NCBI GenBank assembly: GCA_016125255.1
Contig: WGMD01000003.1
Location: 62,001 to 126,000, forward strand
Origin: Planctomycetota bacterium
GTDB lineage: Bacteria > Planctomycetota > Phycisphaerae > Phycisphaerales > Zrk34
DNA: 64,000 nt
Direction: 5' to 3'
The translations under genes and the position numbers were made by a program. Numbering within the stretch: the stretch's first letter is position 1; each line of letters begins with the position of its first letter. Positions 26,544 through 35,194 of the stretch are shown in pieces. The notes under the pieces are model-generated. The model searched no databases, was not told the DNA's origin, and saw only the letters and a list, made by a program, of their open reading frames with translations.

Positions 26544-27848
26544 TCACTCGGCGCTGGCGGTCGATCCGCTGCGGATGTCCAGGCACTTCATCTGCGACTG
26601 GCTGCGCACGACCAGCAGTCCGTCCGTCAGCGCCATCGGGGCCCAGATGTCATTACCCCGATCGCGTTTCAGGTCGAACACCTTCGCCCGCGCGATCTCG
26701 GTGTATTTGTCGGGGGCGGGGACGGCCATGGCGATTTGGCCGTTCTGTCCGTCAAGGATGATGAGCTTGTTATCGACGAGGATGACGTTGCCGCGATCGA
26801 AGTTGGGGTTTTCGCCGCTGCGCCAGACGATTTTCCCGGCGGCGGGATCGATGCAGGCGACGCCGCCGTTTTTCATGTTGTCGCGTTTGAGTGTGGTGTT
26901 GGTATTGATGTTGGCGTAGAGGTGATCCTTGTAGAGAATCGGGCGGTGGATCTGCGAGCCATCGGGGAGACGGAACTGCTCGCTGATCTGGTAGTCATCG
27001 CCGTTCTTTTTGACGTCGATCATGACGGAGCCGGCGTCGTATCCGCCGGTGATGAAGATGTGATGACCATCGGGCATGACGACGGGCGCGGGGATGGCCC
27101 AACTGACCTTGTAGCCGTCGTACTTCCAGATGGTTTTGCCGGTCGCGGGCTCGACGAACAGGAGCATCTTGTCGGAGAAGAGCATCAGGATGCCCTGGAC
27201 GCCGTTGACGGTTTCGAGCATTGGCGAGGTGTAGTAGTCGCCGCCGTAGTTTTCAGCTTCCCATTTCATTTTGCCGGTCTTCTTGTCGAGCGCGACAAGA
27301 GCCGGGCTTTTCTCGGAGGCGGGCGAGACAATGAGGGTGTCCTTATAGATCAATGGCGACTGTGCGAAGCCCCACTTGAGCGGCGCTTCGGTGTACGCCT
27401 TGTTGAGGTTCATGTTCCAGACGGGCTTGTGCGATTTGCGATCGACGCAGTAGACGTCGCCGAACCCGCCGACGGTATAGATCATGTCGCCCTCGACGGT
27501 CGGGACGGAGCGCGAGCCGGGATGGCTGAGCTGGCCCTTGGCTTCGTAGGCGAAGCGCCACTGCTCCTTGCCGCTTTTGAGGTCCAGCACGCGGAGGATG
27601 TCGGTATTGTCCTCGCCGCGGTCCAGGAAGATGACTTGGCCGTTGCTGATCGCCGCCCCGCCGAAGCCCTGCCCGACGTCGAGCGTCCACTTGACCGGCG
27701 GGCCTCCCTGCGGCCAGGTCGAGGCGATGTCCTTTTCCGCCGAGACGCCTGTGCGATCGGGGCCCTGAAACTGAGGCCAGTCGGCGGCGACGGCGACGGA
27801 GGCAATGACCCAGATTCCCAGGACGGCACAGAGGTGACGTGTACGCAT
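26544..27848 (-). CDS. Exported PQQ-like beta-propeller protein
   Basis: A 434-residue exported protein with signal peptide (LCAVLGIWVIASVAVA, cleavage before ADWPQF) and repeated quinoprotein-like beta-propeller blades such as VLDLKSGKEQWRF, VALDKKTGKMKWEAE, VEPATGKTIWKYDG and IDPAAGKIVWRSG. WPQFQGPDRTGVS is the usual planctomycete start of these proteins. There is no catalytic dehydrogenase signature visible, so it is more likely a structural or binding propeller (BamB-like) than an enzyme. The ATG at 27848 has an AAGGAG Shine-Dalgarno. It is 35 bp upstream of the isomerase gene and may be co-transcribed with it. Confidence 0.85.
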   Translation of the reverse strand: MRTRHLCAVLGIWVIASVAVAADWPQFQGPDRTGVSAEKDIASTWPQGGPPVKWTLDVGQGFGGAAISNGQVIFLDRGEDNTDILRVLDLKSGKEQWRFAYEAKGQLSHPGSRSVPTVEGDMIYTVGGFGDVYCVDRKSHKPVWNMNLNKAYTEAPLKWGFAQSPLIYKDTLIVSPASEKSPALVALDKKTGKMKWEAENYGGDYYTSPMLETVNGVQGILMLFSDKMLLFVEPATGKTIWKYDGYKVSWAIPAPVVMPDGHHIFITGGYDAGSVMIDVKKNGDDYQISEQFRLPDGSQIHRPILYKDHLYANINTNTTLKRDNMKNGGVACIDPAAGKIVWRSGENPNFDRGNVILVDNKLIILDGQNGQIAMAVPAPDKYTEIARAKVFDLKRDRGNDIWAPMALTDGLLVVRSQSQMKCLDIRSGSTASAE

Positions 27849-28005
27849 GGCGTGCTCCTTGTGCTTCGATTGTACGTGACCCTTCGCCGCAACGTCCAAT
27901 CACGTGTTATCCGATTCGGAACGCCGATTCGGCCCTGCGTGAAAATCCGCGGCGGGATCTTGGCGTTGACACAACTCGTCCTTTGATTCGCCCGATATTT
28001 TTGGT

Positions 28006-28989
28006 GTGAGTCGATCGACCCTGCAATCGGTTGAGCCGGGTGAGGTTGCGACGGGTCCTGTCAAGCAGACGGGGGCCTCGGCGTGGCGCGATGCGCCAAT
28101 GCGGCTCAAACTCGTGCTGATCATATTGCTGGCGCTGGCGGGCGGGTGCCTCGTCGGCGTGATCGAAGCGGAGCTGGGGCACCGCATCTGGCCGCTGCTT
28201 GCGGGGCTGGGCGTCGTCGGCGCGGCGATCGTTCATCTGGCCCATCGCACCATCAGCACGCCGGTCGAAGACCTGATCGGCACCGTCCGTCGTTCCCGCC
28301 GCATGCAGCGCCCGCCGCGTGCCAACCGCCTGCCGTTGGACCGCCGCGATGAAGTCGGCGACCTGGCGCAGCTCGTTCACGAACTGTCCGTGCAGGCGTA
28401 TCGCGAGCTTGCCGAGGTCAATCAGCTTCGCCGCACCATCGATCATCGCGTCGAGAAGTCCACGCGCGCCGCCACGCAGCAGCTTCAGCAAATGGCGATG
28501 CGCGACCCGCTCACCGAGCTGGGCAATCGCCGGTTCCTGGACGCTAACCTCGAATCGCTGATCAAGACCTGTCGCGAGGCGCACACGGATGTGACTTGCC
28601 TGCTCATCGACATGGACAACTTCAAGCTCGTCAATGATCGCCTGGGCCACGCCATCGGCGATCAGCTTCTGACCTTCGTCGCACAGTTGATCCGCGCCCA
28701 TGTCCGGCGCGAAGACTACGCCATCCGACTCGGCGGCGACGAGTTCCTCGTGCTCATGCCCGGCGCCGGGCCGGATCAGGTGCATCATTTCGTCGAGCAG
28801 TTGCCGGCCCTTTTCGCGCAGCAGATGCGGACCGTGCTGCCGCGGGACATGAGCGTGAGTCTGTCGATCGGGATCGCCTCCCTGGGGCGCGACATGGCCA
28901 AGAACGGCGCCCATCTGATGGAAATCGCCGACGAAAATCTCTATGCGGCCAAGGGCGCGGGCAAGGGCTGCGCCGTCGGGTTGCGTTGA
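28006..28989 (+). CDS. Membrane diguanylate cyclase (GGDEF)
   Basis: A 327-residue inner-membrane protein with two N-terminal helices (about 32-55 and 62-80), a HAMP-like linker with charged helix, and a C-terminal GGDEF domain. The active loop reads RLGGDEFLVL, intact, and DPLTELGNRRF plus LLIDMDNFKLVNDRLGHA are the usual flanking motifs. RRED five residues before GGDEF matches the RxxD inhibitory I-site, so product feedback is likely. It makes cyclic di-GMP from GTP. The GTG start at 28006 is tentative; an ATG at 28099 would begin directly at the membrane helix. Confidence 0.88.
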   Translation: MSRSTLQSVEPGEVATGPVKQTGASAWRDAPMRLKLVLIILLALAGGCLVGVIEAELGHRIWPLLAGLGVVGAAIVHLAHRTISTPVEDLIGTVRRSRRMQRPPRANRLPLDRRDEVGDLAQLVHELSVQAYRELAEVNQLRRTIDHRVEKSTRAATQQLQQMAMRDPLTELGNRRFLDANLESLIKTCREAHTDVTCLLIDMDNFKLVNDRLGHAIGDQLLTFVAQLIRAHVRREDYAIRLGGDEFLVLMPGAGPDQVHHFVEQLPALFAQQMRTVLPRDMSVSLSIGIASLGRDMAKNGAHLMEIADENLYAAKGAGKGCAVGLR

Positions 28990-29004
28990 CGCCCGACAAA
29001 AAGC

Positions 29005-29020
29005 ACGCCGCGAGCGGCGT
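29005..29020. terminator. Candidate hairpin between convergent genes
   Basis: ACGCCG pairs with CGGCGT around CGAG in the 47-bp gap between the diguanylate cyclase and the convergent DUF1080 gene. There is no T tract. The following GCTAAAC also occurs beside the trpB/larE hairpin, hinting at a shared repeat. Confidence 0.4.
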
Positions 29021-29036
29021 CGCTAAACGGGCCGGA

Positions 29037-29687
29037 TCAAAACGGCTTGAACTGGATATTTTTGATGGCGCCGGTCGTCGTGTACGTCGCGATGCCCAGC
29101 GGGCGCGACAGGTCGACTTCAATGCGGATGCCGATCTTCTTGTCGGTCGTGTCGACGTTGACGACCTGCTTGTCATCGATCCAAGCGGCGATGCGATGTT
29201 TTTCGACGCGCAGCCGGATGTGATACCAGCGATCACTCTGGAAGGACTGCCAGCTTGAGGTTTCGTTTTCGGAAGCGTCGAGGCCGTTGAGACTCGAAAG
29301 CCCGACGGTGCCCCCGCCCCATCCGCCGACGATCAGCGAGCACGGGTCGTCATTCACCGGGAACGTCAGGGCGCAGAAGAAGTCGGACCCGTCGACGCGT
29401 TTGGCATCGAGCGTGATCTCGTAGTTGATCTTGGCGGGGATCGGCCCGGTCCATGTCACGCCGGTCATCGGATTGCCGTAGGGCAGGATCAGGCAACCGT
29501 CTTCGACATGCACCTCGCCCTCGCCGCCGAACTGGGTCGACTTCCATTGCCCGAGCGTTTTGCCGTCGAAGAGACTCACCGGCGCGGGGGAGGGGACGTT
29601 GATCGTCCGGCTGGTCTTCGTGCCATCGCAGCAGCCGACAAGGCCCATCGCGAGAAGTCCAGCGGCCAGAATGCGTGTGATCGTCAT
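29037..29687 (-). CDS. DUF1080 (3-keto-disaccharide hydrolase-like) lipoprotein
   Basis: A 216-residue predicted lipoprotein (lipobox near LAMGLVGC) with a DUF1080 jelly-roll domain. SLFDGKTLGQWKS, the EVHVEDGCLILP strand and the closing IKNIQFKPF are characteristic. Relatives include 3-keto-glucoside hydrolases and laminin-G-like carbohydrate-binding folds; planctomycetes carry many copies. It probably works at the outer surface on oligosaccharides, though catalysis is not demonstrable from sequence. It is divergent from atpG. Confidence 0.85.
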   Translation of the reverse strand: MTITRILAAGLLAMGLVGCCDGTKTSRTINVPSPAPVSLFDGKTLGQWKSTQFGGEGEVHVEDGCLILPYGNPMTGVTWTGPIPAKINYEITLDAKRVDGSDFFCALTFPVNDDPCSLIVGGWGGGTVGLSSLNGLDASENETSSWQSFQSDRWYHIRLRVEKHRIAAWIDDKQVVNVDTTDKKIGIRIEVDLSRPLGIATYTTTGAIKNIQFKPF

Positions 29688-29863
29688 GATGCGTTACCTC
29701 CGGGCGGATTCTACCAATGCCCGTGCGTCCTTGCATGGACTGGGCTTACGCCCCGCCGCCCAATCCCCCGATTCGACCCGCGCTCGACTGGCAACCGGGC
29801 TTCGCATGGGCTATCATCTGCGATTCAAACGGCCCGACCCGGCCGACCAGCAAGGAATGCGAA

Positions 29864-30742
29864 ATGGCCCAGTCTCGTGAAATCAAGAAGCGCATCAAGG
29901 CGGTGGCGAACATTCAGCGCATCACCAAGACGATGCAGATGATCGCCACGGCTAAATTCCAGGCCGCCGTCCGCCGCGCCCAGGCCACCAAACCCTACAC
30001 CCGCAAACTCGCCGAGATTGTCGGCGAGCTGGCCGCCGCCGGCGATGGCGAAACCGAGCATCCCCTGCTCGCCGCCCCCTCCGAAAAGACCGGCCGCGAA
30101 CTCGTCCTCGTCATCACCTCCAACCGCGGCCTGTGCGGCGCTTACAACGCCAACGTCCTCCGCACCGTCTCGCAGTACTTCCGCGAGCGCGGCGAGGCCC
30201 CGACCGACCTGCACGTCGTCGGCAAAAAGGGCGCCGCCTTCTTCCGCTTCGCCGGCCGCAGCGTCACGAAGGTACATACGCACTTCACCGACAAGCCCAG
30301 CTACGAAGACGTCGAAGCGCTGGCCGAGGAGTTTATGGCCGCGTACATCGCCGGCGGATACGACGCGGTGCGCGTGATCTACATGCAGTTCGTCTCCAAT
30401 GCCCGTCAGACGCCGCAGGTGCTTCAGCTTCTGCCGCTGGCCAAGCCCGAGGCCGCCGCGGAGCAGACCGCCGCCGGCGTCCGCCCCGTCTATGAATTCA
30501 GCCCCGATCCCGCGACGCTTCTGGGCGAGCTCTTGCCGATGTCCGTCAAGAGCCGGCTCTTTGAATGTTTCAACGACTCGGTCGTCAGCGAACAGATCAG
30601 CCGTATGGTCGCCATGAAGGCCGCCACCGACAACGCCGGCAAGATGGTCCGCACGCTGCGTCGCCGCTTCAACCGCGCTCGCCAGGCGCAGATCACCACG
30701 GAGCTGAGCGAGATCATCGCCGGCGCAGCCGCACAGGGTTGA
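29864..30742 (+). CDS. atpG: ATP synthase F1 gamma subunit (isolated gene)
   Basis: A 292-residue central-stalk subunit of F1-ATPase. The N-terminal REIKKRIKAVANIQRITKTM and MIATAKFQAA helix, the SNRGLCGAYNANVLR core and the C-terminal MVAMKAATDNAGKMVRTL helix are diagnostic. An AAGGA sequence ends 6 bp before the ATG at 29864. Neither atpA upstream nor atpD/atpC downstream is present: the flanks are a divergent DUF1080 gene and an unknown gene. This separates gamma from its usual operon partners. The protein shows no sign of decay, so it should be functional. Confidence 0.95.
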   Translation: MAQSREIKKRIKAVANIQRITKTMQMIATAKFQAAVRRAQATKPYTRKLAEIVGELAAAGDGETEHPLLAAPSEKTGRELVLVITSNRGLCGAYNANVLRTVSQYFRERGEAPTDLHVVGKKGAAFFRFAGRSVTKVHTHFTDKPSYEDVEALAEEFMAAYIAGGYDAVRVIYMQFVSNARQTPQVLQLLPLAKPEAAAEQTAAGVRPVYEFSPDPATLLGELLPMSVKSRLFECFNDSVVSEQISRMVAMKAATDNAGKMVRTLRRRFNRARQAQITTELSEIIAGAAAQG

Positions 30743-30785
30743 TCCGTCGCCCTGACCGCTCGCCGGATTCCCTCGGGTCCACCTC

Positions 30786-31409
30786 ATGGATGTCTTCATC
30801 GACAGCGACATCTTCGCCACCGCGCAATCGAACCTCGGCGCGATCATCACCGAGGCGCAAAAGCGCCTCCGCGCCTCCGGCCGGCTCATCGTCGAGATCC
30901 GCGTCGACGGACGTCCCCTGACCGAACGCGAGCAGGAACACCTCGATAAAGCATTGAACGGCGCCGACGAGCTTCAGTTCATCACCGCCAATCCCGTCGA
31001 GTTGGGTTTGTCCACGCTTGACGAAGTCGGCGAAGCCCTCCTCGGCGCCCGCGAAGCGCAGACGCTCGCCGCCGAGGCCCTGCGGGCCGACGAAACCGGC
31101 AAGGCGCTCGAGCACGTGCGCTCGTCCCTGCTCGTCTGGCAGCAGGCCCAGCAGACGATCACGCAGGTGGCCCAGCTTCTGGCCGTCCCCCTCGACGACC
31201 TGCTCGTCGACAAGCGCAGCGTCCCCGAAGTCATCGACGACCTGATCGATACGCTCACCAAGGCCCGCAGCGAACTGCTCGACGGCGACTGGCTCGGGCT
31301 CGCCGACACGCTCGGCTACGAGCTGGACGAAGCCGCCGATGTCTGGGCGAAGATGATCGGCATTCTCGCCCAATGGATTCGCGAAGTGCGCGGCCACGCG
31401 AGGTCCTGA
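30786..31409 (+). CDS. Conserved hypothetical helical protein
   Basis: A 207-residue cytoplasmic protein of unknown function with no signal peptide or membrane helix. An N-terminal alpha/beta segment (SGRLIVEIRVDGRPLTEREQ) is followed by a long helical region rich in Ala, Glu and Leu (residues 80-200). It lies 43 bp after atpG and its stop is 2 bp before the next unknown gene, so the two are probably expressed together. No catalytic motif was recognised. Confidence 0.65.
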   Translation: MDVFIDSDIFATAQSNLGAIITEAQKRLRASGRLIVEIRVDGRPLTEREQEHLDKALNGADELQFITANPVELGLSTLDEVGEALLGAREAQTLAAEALRADETGKALEHVRSSLLVWQQAQQTITQVAQLLAVPLDDLLVDKRSVPEVIDDLIDTLTKARSELLDGDWLGLADTLGYELDEAADVWAKMIGILAQWIREVRGHARS

Positions 31410-31411
31410 TC

Positions 31412-31993
31412 ATGTCCGTGCACCCCATCGACCGGATCATGGACGAAGCGAGCCGCCGGCTCGTCGACACCGACTACCTGACCTGTGAACAGCTCTGCAC
31501 CGAAGCGCTGGCGCTGGCCCGAGCCGCAGGCGACTTCGATCGCTACGCCCGCATTCTCATGCCGCTTCAGGAAGCACGCCGCATGCGCCGCCAGACCGCG
31601 GCGGACGCCGGCGTGTTCGTCCTGACCGGCAAGCGTCTCACCGCCGCGCAGGTCCTCGATGAACATCGCATCGGCTGCCTCATGCTCACCGACCCGCCCT
31701 ACCGTGCCGACGATGCACAGGCGATCCGCCGGCTCGCCCGTCAGCGCGGGCTGATGGTCGAAGTGCTCGTGCTCGACGGCCCGCGCCTGCGGCAGGCGTT
31801 CGAGCAGCAGATGGAGCGCGAAGGCGACGCCGCGCTCGCCGCCATCGATCCGCATCAACCACTCGTCAATCAGATCGACGCGCTTGCCGCCGCGCTCGAC
31901 GAGATCGGCGATCATGAAATCGCCCACCAGCGCCTTGCCCAGCTCGCCAGACAAGCCGACCGCGCCGCCGCATCGTCGACCCAAAACGGATAA
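31412..31993 (+). CDS. Conserved hypothetical protein (TPR-like N-terminus)
   Basis: A 193-residue soluble protein of unknown function. The first 60 residues (MDEASRRLVDTDYLTCEQLC, EALALARAAGDF) look like a TPR-type helix pair, and residues 75-130 form an alpha/beta part (VFVLTGKRLTAAQVLDEH, GLMVEVLVLDGPRLRQ). The ATG at 31412 starts 2 bp after the preceding stop; its own stop is 10 bp before lptB. Membership in this run with lptB could link it to envelope biogenesis, but that is positional inference only. Confidence 0.65.
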   Translation: MSVHPIDRIMDEASRRLVDTDYLTCEQLCTEALALARAAGDFDRYARILMPLQEARRMRRQTAADAGVFVLTGKRLTAAQVLDEHRIGCLMLTDPPYRADDAQAIRRLARQRGLMVEVLVLDGPRLRQAFEQQMEREGDAALAAIDPHQPLVNQIDALAAALDEIGDHEIAHQRLAQLARQADRAAASSTQNG

Positions 31994-32003
31994 ACTCGCC
32001 CGC

Positions 32004-32741
32004 ATGGTCATTCTCAAAGTTCAAAACCTCATCAAGAAATACGGCGGGCGCACCGTCGTCGACGGCGTCTCGTTTCTCGTGCGCCAGGGCGAAATCGTCG
32101 GCCTGCTCGGACGCAACGGGGCCGGCAAGACCACCAGCTTCCGCATGACCATCGGCATGGTCACACCCAACGACGGACAGGTCGTCTTCGAAGGTCACGA
32201 TGTCAGTCGCCTGCCGATGTACAAACGGGCCCGGCTGGGCATGGGCTACCTCTCACAGGACCCGAGCGTGTTCCAGCGCCTGACCGTCGAGCAGAATCTG
32301 TTGGCGATTCTCGAAACGCGCCCCTTGAGCCGCAGCGATCAGCGCGCGGCGGCCGAGCGGCTCATGAATCAGTTCGGACTCGCCAAACTCCGCACGCAGC
32401 ACGCGCGAACATTATCCGGCGGAGAGCGCAGAAAACTCGAGATCGCCCGCGCGCTCATCACCGAGCCGTCGCTGATCCTGCTCGATGAGCCGTTCAGCGG
32501 CGTCGACCCGGTGGCCGTCGAGGAGCTTCAGATCGAAATCCGCCGACTCCGCGACGAGGAGAATATCGCCATTTTGATCACGGACCATAACGTGGAGCGG
32601 ACGTTGGAAGTGTGCGACCGCTCGTATATCATTCATGAGGGGAAAGTTCTGCGTGAAGGCACACCTCGCGATTTAGTGAATGACGAACTTGTCCGAAAGG
32701 TTTATTTAGGACAGACTTTCAAAGGTGACGAATTCGATTGA
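32004..32741 (+). CDS. lptB: LPS export ABC transporter ATP-binding protein LptB
   Basis: A 245-residue ABC ATPase that powers extraction of lipopolysaccharide from the inner membrane by LptFG. The Walker A is GLLGRNGAGKTTSF, the signature LSGGERRKLEIARAL, the Walker B LILLDEPFSGVDPVAV and the switch His in ITDHNVERTL. GMGYLSQDPSVFQRLTVEQN and RKVYLGQTF are LptB-type features rather than LivF. Its stop overlaps the next gene's TTG start (TTGA). LptB implies a Gram-negative LPS-like outer membrane. Confidence 0.92.
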   Translation: MVILKVQNLIKKYGGRTVVDGVSFLVRQGEIVGLLGRNGAGKTTSFRMTIGMVTPNDGQVVFEGHDVSRLPMYKRARLGMGYLSQDPSVFQRLTVEQNLLAILETRPLSRSDQRAAAERLMNQFGLAKLRTQHARTLSGGERRKLEIARALITEPSLILLDEPFSGVDPVAVEELQIEIRRLRDEENIAILITDHNVERTLEVCDRSYIIHEGKVLREGTPRDLVNDELVRKVYLGQTFKGDEFD

Positions 32742-34060
32742 ACCTGCGCACCCTGCTGATCCCTGTTTTCGTGACGCTTAGCTCGGCGGCATGCCTCGCC
32801 GGGAAACCCGCGAGCACGACAGCGGACCTCCTTCAGCAGCGCTCCTTCCAGATGCTCTGGAACACCGCGGACCCCGACACCGGACTCGTCGCCGACGCGG
32901 TCGATTTCAAAACCGGCAAACCCGTCAGTTGGTCGTCGATCGCCGGCGTGGGCTTCATGCTCGCGTCCCTGCCCATCGGCGTCGAACGGGGATGGGTTCC
33001 ACTCGACGACGCCCGCCAGCGCGCCAAGCTGGTGCTCACGAACCTCCTCGAAACCGCTCCGCATCAGCACGGCTGGCTCTACCACTTCATCGACATGCAT
33101 ACCCTCGCCCGCGCCGGGGCCAGCGAAGTCTCGTCGATGGACACCGCGCTGCTCGTCGCCGGGGCGCTCGTCGCCGGTCAATACTTCGACGGCGACGTCC
33201 GCTCGCTCGCCGACGACCTCTATCACCGCGTCGACTTTCCGTGGATGCTCACCGACGGCGGCGCCAAGCCGCACGCCCGCACGTTCAATCACGCATGGAC
33301 CGACGAGCACGGGTTCAGCCCCTACCGATACAACCAGTACTGCGAAATCATGGTGCTCTATCAACTGGGCATCGGCTCGCCCACGCATCCCGTTCCCCCC
33401 GACTGCTGGGAGGCCTTCGACCGCCCGACGAGCACCTACGACGGCGTGACCACCTTCGCCATCGGCCCCCTGTTCACCCACGAATTCAGCCATCTGTTCA
33501 TCGACTTCCGCAACCAGCGCGATCCCCTCGGCTACAACTACTTCACCGCCTCCGTCAACGCCGTCCGCATCGACCGCGCCTACTGCATCCAGCGCAGCGC
33601 GACCTTCCGCACGTTCGACAAGAACATCTGGGGACTGAGCGCCTGCCTCGGCCCCAATGGGTACACCGCCTACGGGCGTCACGACGATCGCGATGACACC
33701 GATGGCACCGTCGCGCCCTGGGCCGCCGCCGCCGCCATCATGTTCTGCCCCGATCTGACGGAATCCGCGCTCGACGATCTGCGCGAAAAATACGGCGACA
33801 AGGTCTTCGGCGCGTACGGGCTCGTCGAATCGTTCAACATCGACCGCGGCTGGTTCAGCCCGCGCATCACGACGCTCGACGCCGGCGCCGCCGTCATCGC
33901 CATCGAAAATCATCGCAGCGGGCTGATCTGGAAATCGTACATGGCCCAGCCCGATGTGCGGCAGTCGATGGAGCGCATCGGCTTCGTCGCCGACGAGCGC
34001 GATGATTTTTACATCCGCCCCGCCGTCGCTCAGAACACTGAGTCGGCCACCGCCCCATGA
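32738..34060 (+). CDS. Exported glucoamylase-family protein
   Basis: A 440-residue exported protein of the glucoamylase-like (PF10091-type) (alpha/alpha)6-barrel family, which includes cyclic beta-1,2-glucan-processing enzymes. RSFQMLWNTADPDTGLVADA, WSSIAGVGFMLASLPIGVERGW, EVSSMDTALLVAGAL and GLSACLGPNGYTAYG are the recognised segments; acidic residues in SSMDTALL and in the ESFN region may be catalytic. The only start that retains the signal peptide (LRTLLIPVFVTLSSAACLA) is TTG at 32738, overlapping the lptB stop by 4 bp. The stop overlaps the next start (ATGA), making a coupled run. Confidence 0.8.
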   Translation: MNLRTLLIPVFVTLSSAACLAGKPASTTADLLQQRSFQMLWNTADPDTGLVADAVDFKTGKPVSWSSIAGVGFMLASLPIGVERGWVPLDDARQRAKLVLTNLLETAPHQHGWLYHFIDMHTLARAGASEVSSMDTALLVAGALVAGQYFDGDVRSLADDLYHRVDFPWMLTDGGAKPHARTFNHAWTDEHGFSPYRYNQYCEIMVLYQLGIGSPTHPVPPDCWEAFDRPTSTYDGVTTFAIGPLFTHEFSHLFIDFRNQRDPLGYNYFTASVNAVRIDRAYCIQRSATFRTFDKNIWGLSACLGPNGYTAYGRHDDRDDTDGTVAPWAAAAAIMFCPDLTESALDDLREKYGDKVFGAYGLVESFNIDRGWFSPRITTLDAGAAVIAIENHRSGLIWKSYMAQPDVRQSMERIGFVADERDDFYIRPAVAQNTESATAP

Positions 34061-34731
34061 ACGCCCCCGCCCCGGCCGCGCAGGCCATGCAGTCCGCCGC
34101 CGTGCTTTACCTGCCCGGTATGGCCGGCATGTTGCGCCGCGATGTGCGGTTCTGTGAGGCGATCCGCGAAGCGGGCATCGAACAGGTCCATGCGGAGAAC
34201 TGGGTGCGCTGGCCGTGGGTCTTGCAGGTACTCAATCTGCGGGACGCGAAACGGCATCGCGAGATCGGCAAGCGGCTCGCCGGCGAATGGGCCGGGCGCG
34301 GCGAGCGCCTATACGTAATTGGCCACTCCACCGGCGCGGCCGTCGCGCTGCGCCTGCTCGAGGCGCTCAACGAAATGCCCATCGCGCAGACGTGGCTGCT
34401 CGCCGCCGCGGTGAGTCGGGACTATGACCTTCGCCCGGCGATGGAGCACACGGCGAGTCTGTTCAATCTGTTCTCGAAGCGCGATGTGTTTCATCTGTGC
34501 GTCGGCACCAGCGTCGTCGGGTCGGCGGACGGCGTGCATCGTCCGTGCGCCGGCTTTGCCGCCTTCCGCGGGCCCGGCTCCCAAAGCGATCGGCTCACGC
34601 AGGTCGAGTATCAACATGCATGGCGCGAGCACGGACATCGCGGCGGGCATTTGAGCGTTCTGTCGGCGGAATTCGCCCGCCGGATCATCGTGCCGACGAT
34701 GCGCTTTCAGATGACGCTCGACGGACTTTGA
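34057..34731 (+). CDS. Small alpha/beta hydrolase
   Basis: A 224-residue cytoplasmic protein with a lipase-type nucleophile elbow VIGHSTGAAVAL (Ser in GHSTG) and an early strand AVLYLPGMAGML that could form the oxyanion hole. A C-terminal HGHRGGHLSVL may supply the histidine. No signal peptide. Substrate unknown. It starts in the stop of the glucoamylase-like gene (ATGA overlap). Confidence 0.78.
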   Translation: MNAPAPAAQAMQSAAVLYLPGMAGMLRRDVRFCEAIREAGIEQVHAENWVRWPWVLQVLNLRDAKRHREIGKRLAGEWAGRGERLYVIGHSTGAAVALRLLEALNEMPIAQTWLLAAAVSRDYDLRPAMEHTASLFNLFSKRDVFHLCVGTSVVGSADGVHRPCAGFAAFRGPGSQSDRLTQVEYQHAWREHGHRGGHLSVLSAEFARRIIVPTMRFQMTLDGL

Positions 34732-34762
34732 CGCGGTGCGCCCCGGTCGTACAATGCCCGCC

Positions 34763-35194
34763 ATGAGTCGAGCGATTGTCAAAGTCGGCCTGATCGTCGC
34801 CGCCGCGTGCATCGGCGGATGTGTCGAGCGCACCATCACGCTTCAGACCACCCCCCCCGGCGCCGTCGCCTATCTCAACGACGTCGAAGTCGGCCGCACC
34901 CCCGTCACCGTGCCGTTCAAGTTCTACGGCGTCTACGACGTCCGGCTCGTCAAGGACGGCTACGAGACGATCGCGACTTCGCACAAGGCCGACGCTCCCT
35001 GGTGGGAAGCGCCGGGCCCCGACCTCTTCGCCGAGATGTTCGGCGGCGATACCCATGTCGATCTTCAATGGCATTACGACATGACCGCCGCCAAACCCGC
35101 CGATGAGAACACGCTCCTGGACCACGCCCAGCAGCTTCGCGCGACCTTCCGTGAAGACGGCTTGTCCGGCGAAGCGCCCGTCAAATCCAAATGA
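34763..35194 (+). CDS. PEGA-domain lipoprotein
   Basis: A 143-residue predicted lipoprotein (signal VGLIVAAACIGGC) with one PEGA domain: TPPGAVAYLNDVEVGRTPVTVPF is the hallmark, followed by YDVRLVKDGYETIAT. PEGA domains are surface beta sandwiches of unknown ligand. The remaining 75 residues are Trp-containing and charged. The ATG at 34763 gives the best signal peptide; an ATG at 34754 would add three residues. The stop overlaps the next start. Confidence 0.82.
   Translation: MSRAIVKVGLIVAAACIGGCVERTITLQTTPPGAVAYLNDVEVGRTPVTVPFKFYGVYDVRLVKDGYETIATSHKADAPWWEAPGPDLFAEMFGGDTHVDLQWHYDMTAAKPADENTLLDHAQQLRATFREDGLSGEAPVKSK

Noticed and set aside
27849-28005. TTGACA near 27966 as a promoter for the diguanylate cyclase
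   Set aside because: The only AT-rich candidate -10 is about 22 bp downstream, too far for a standard promoter.
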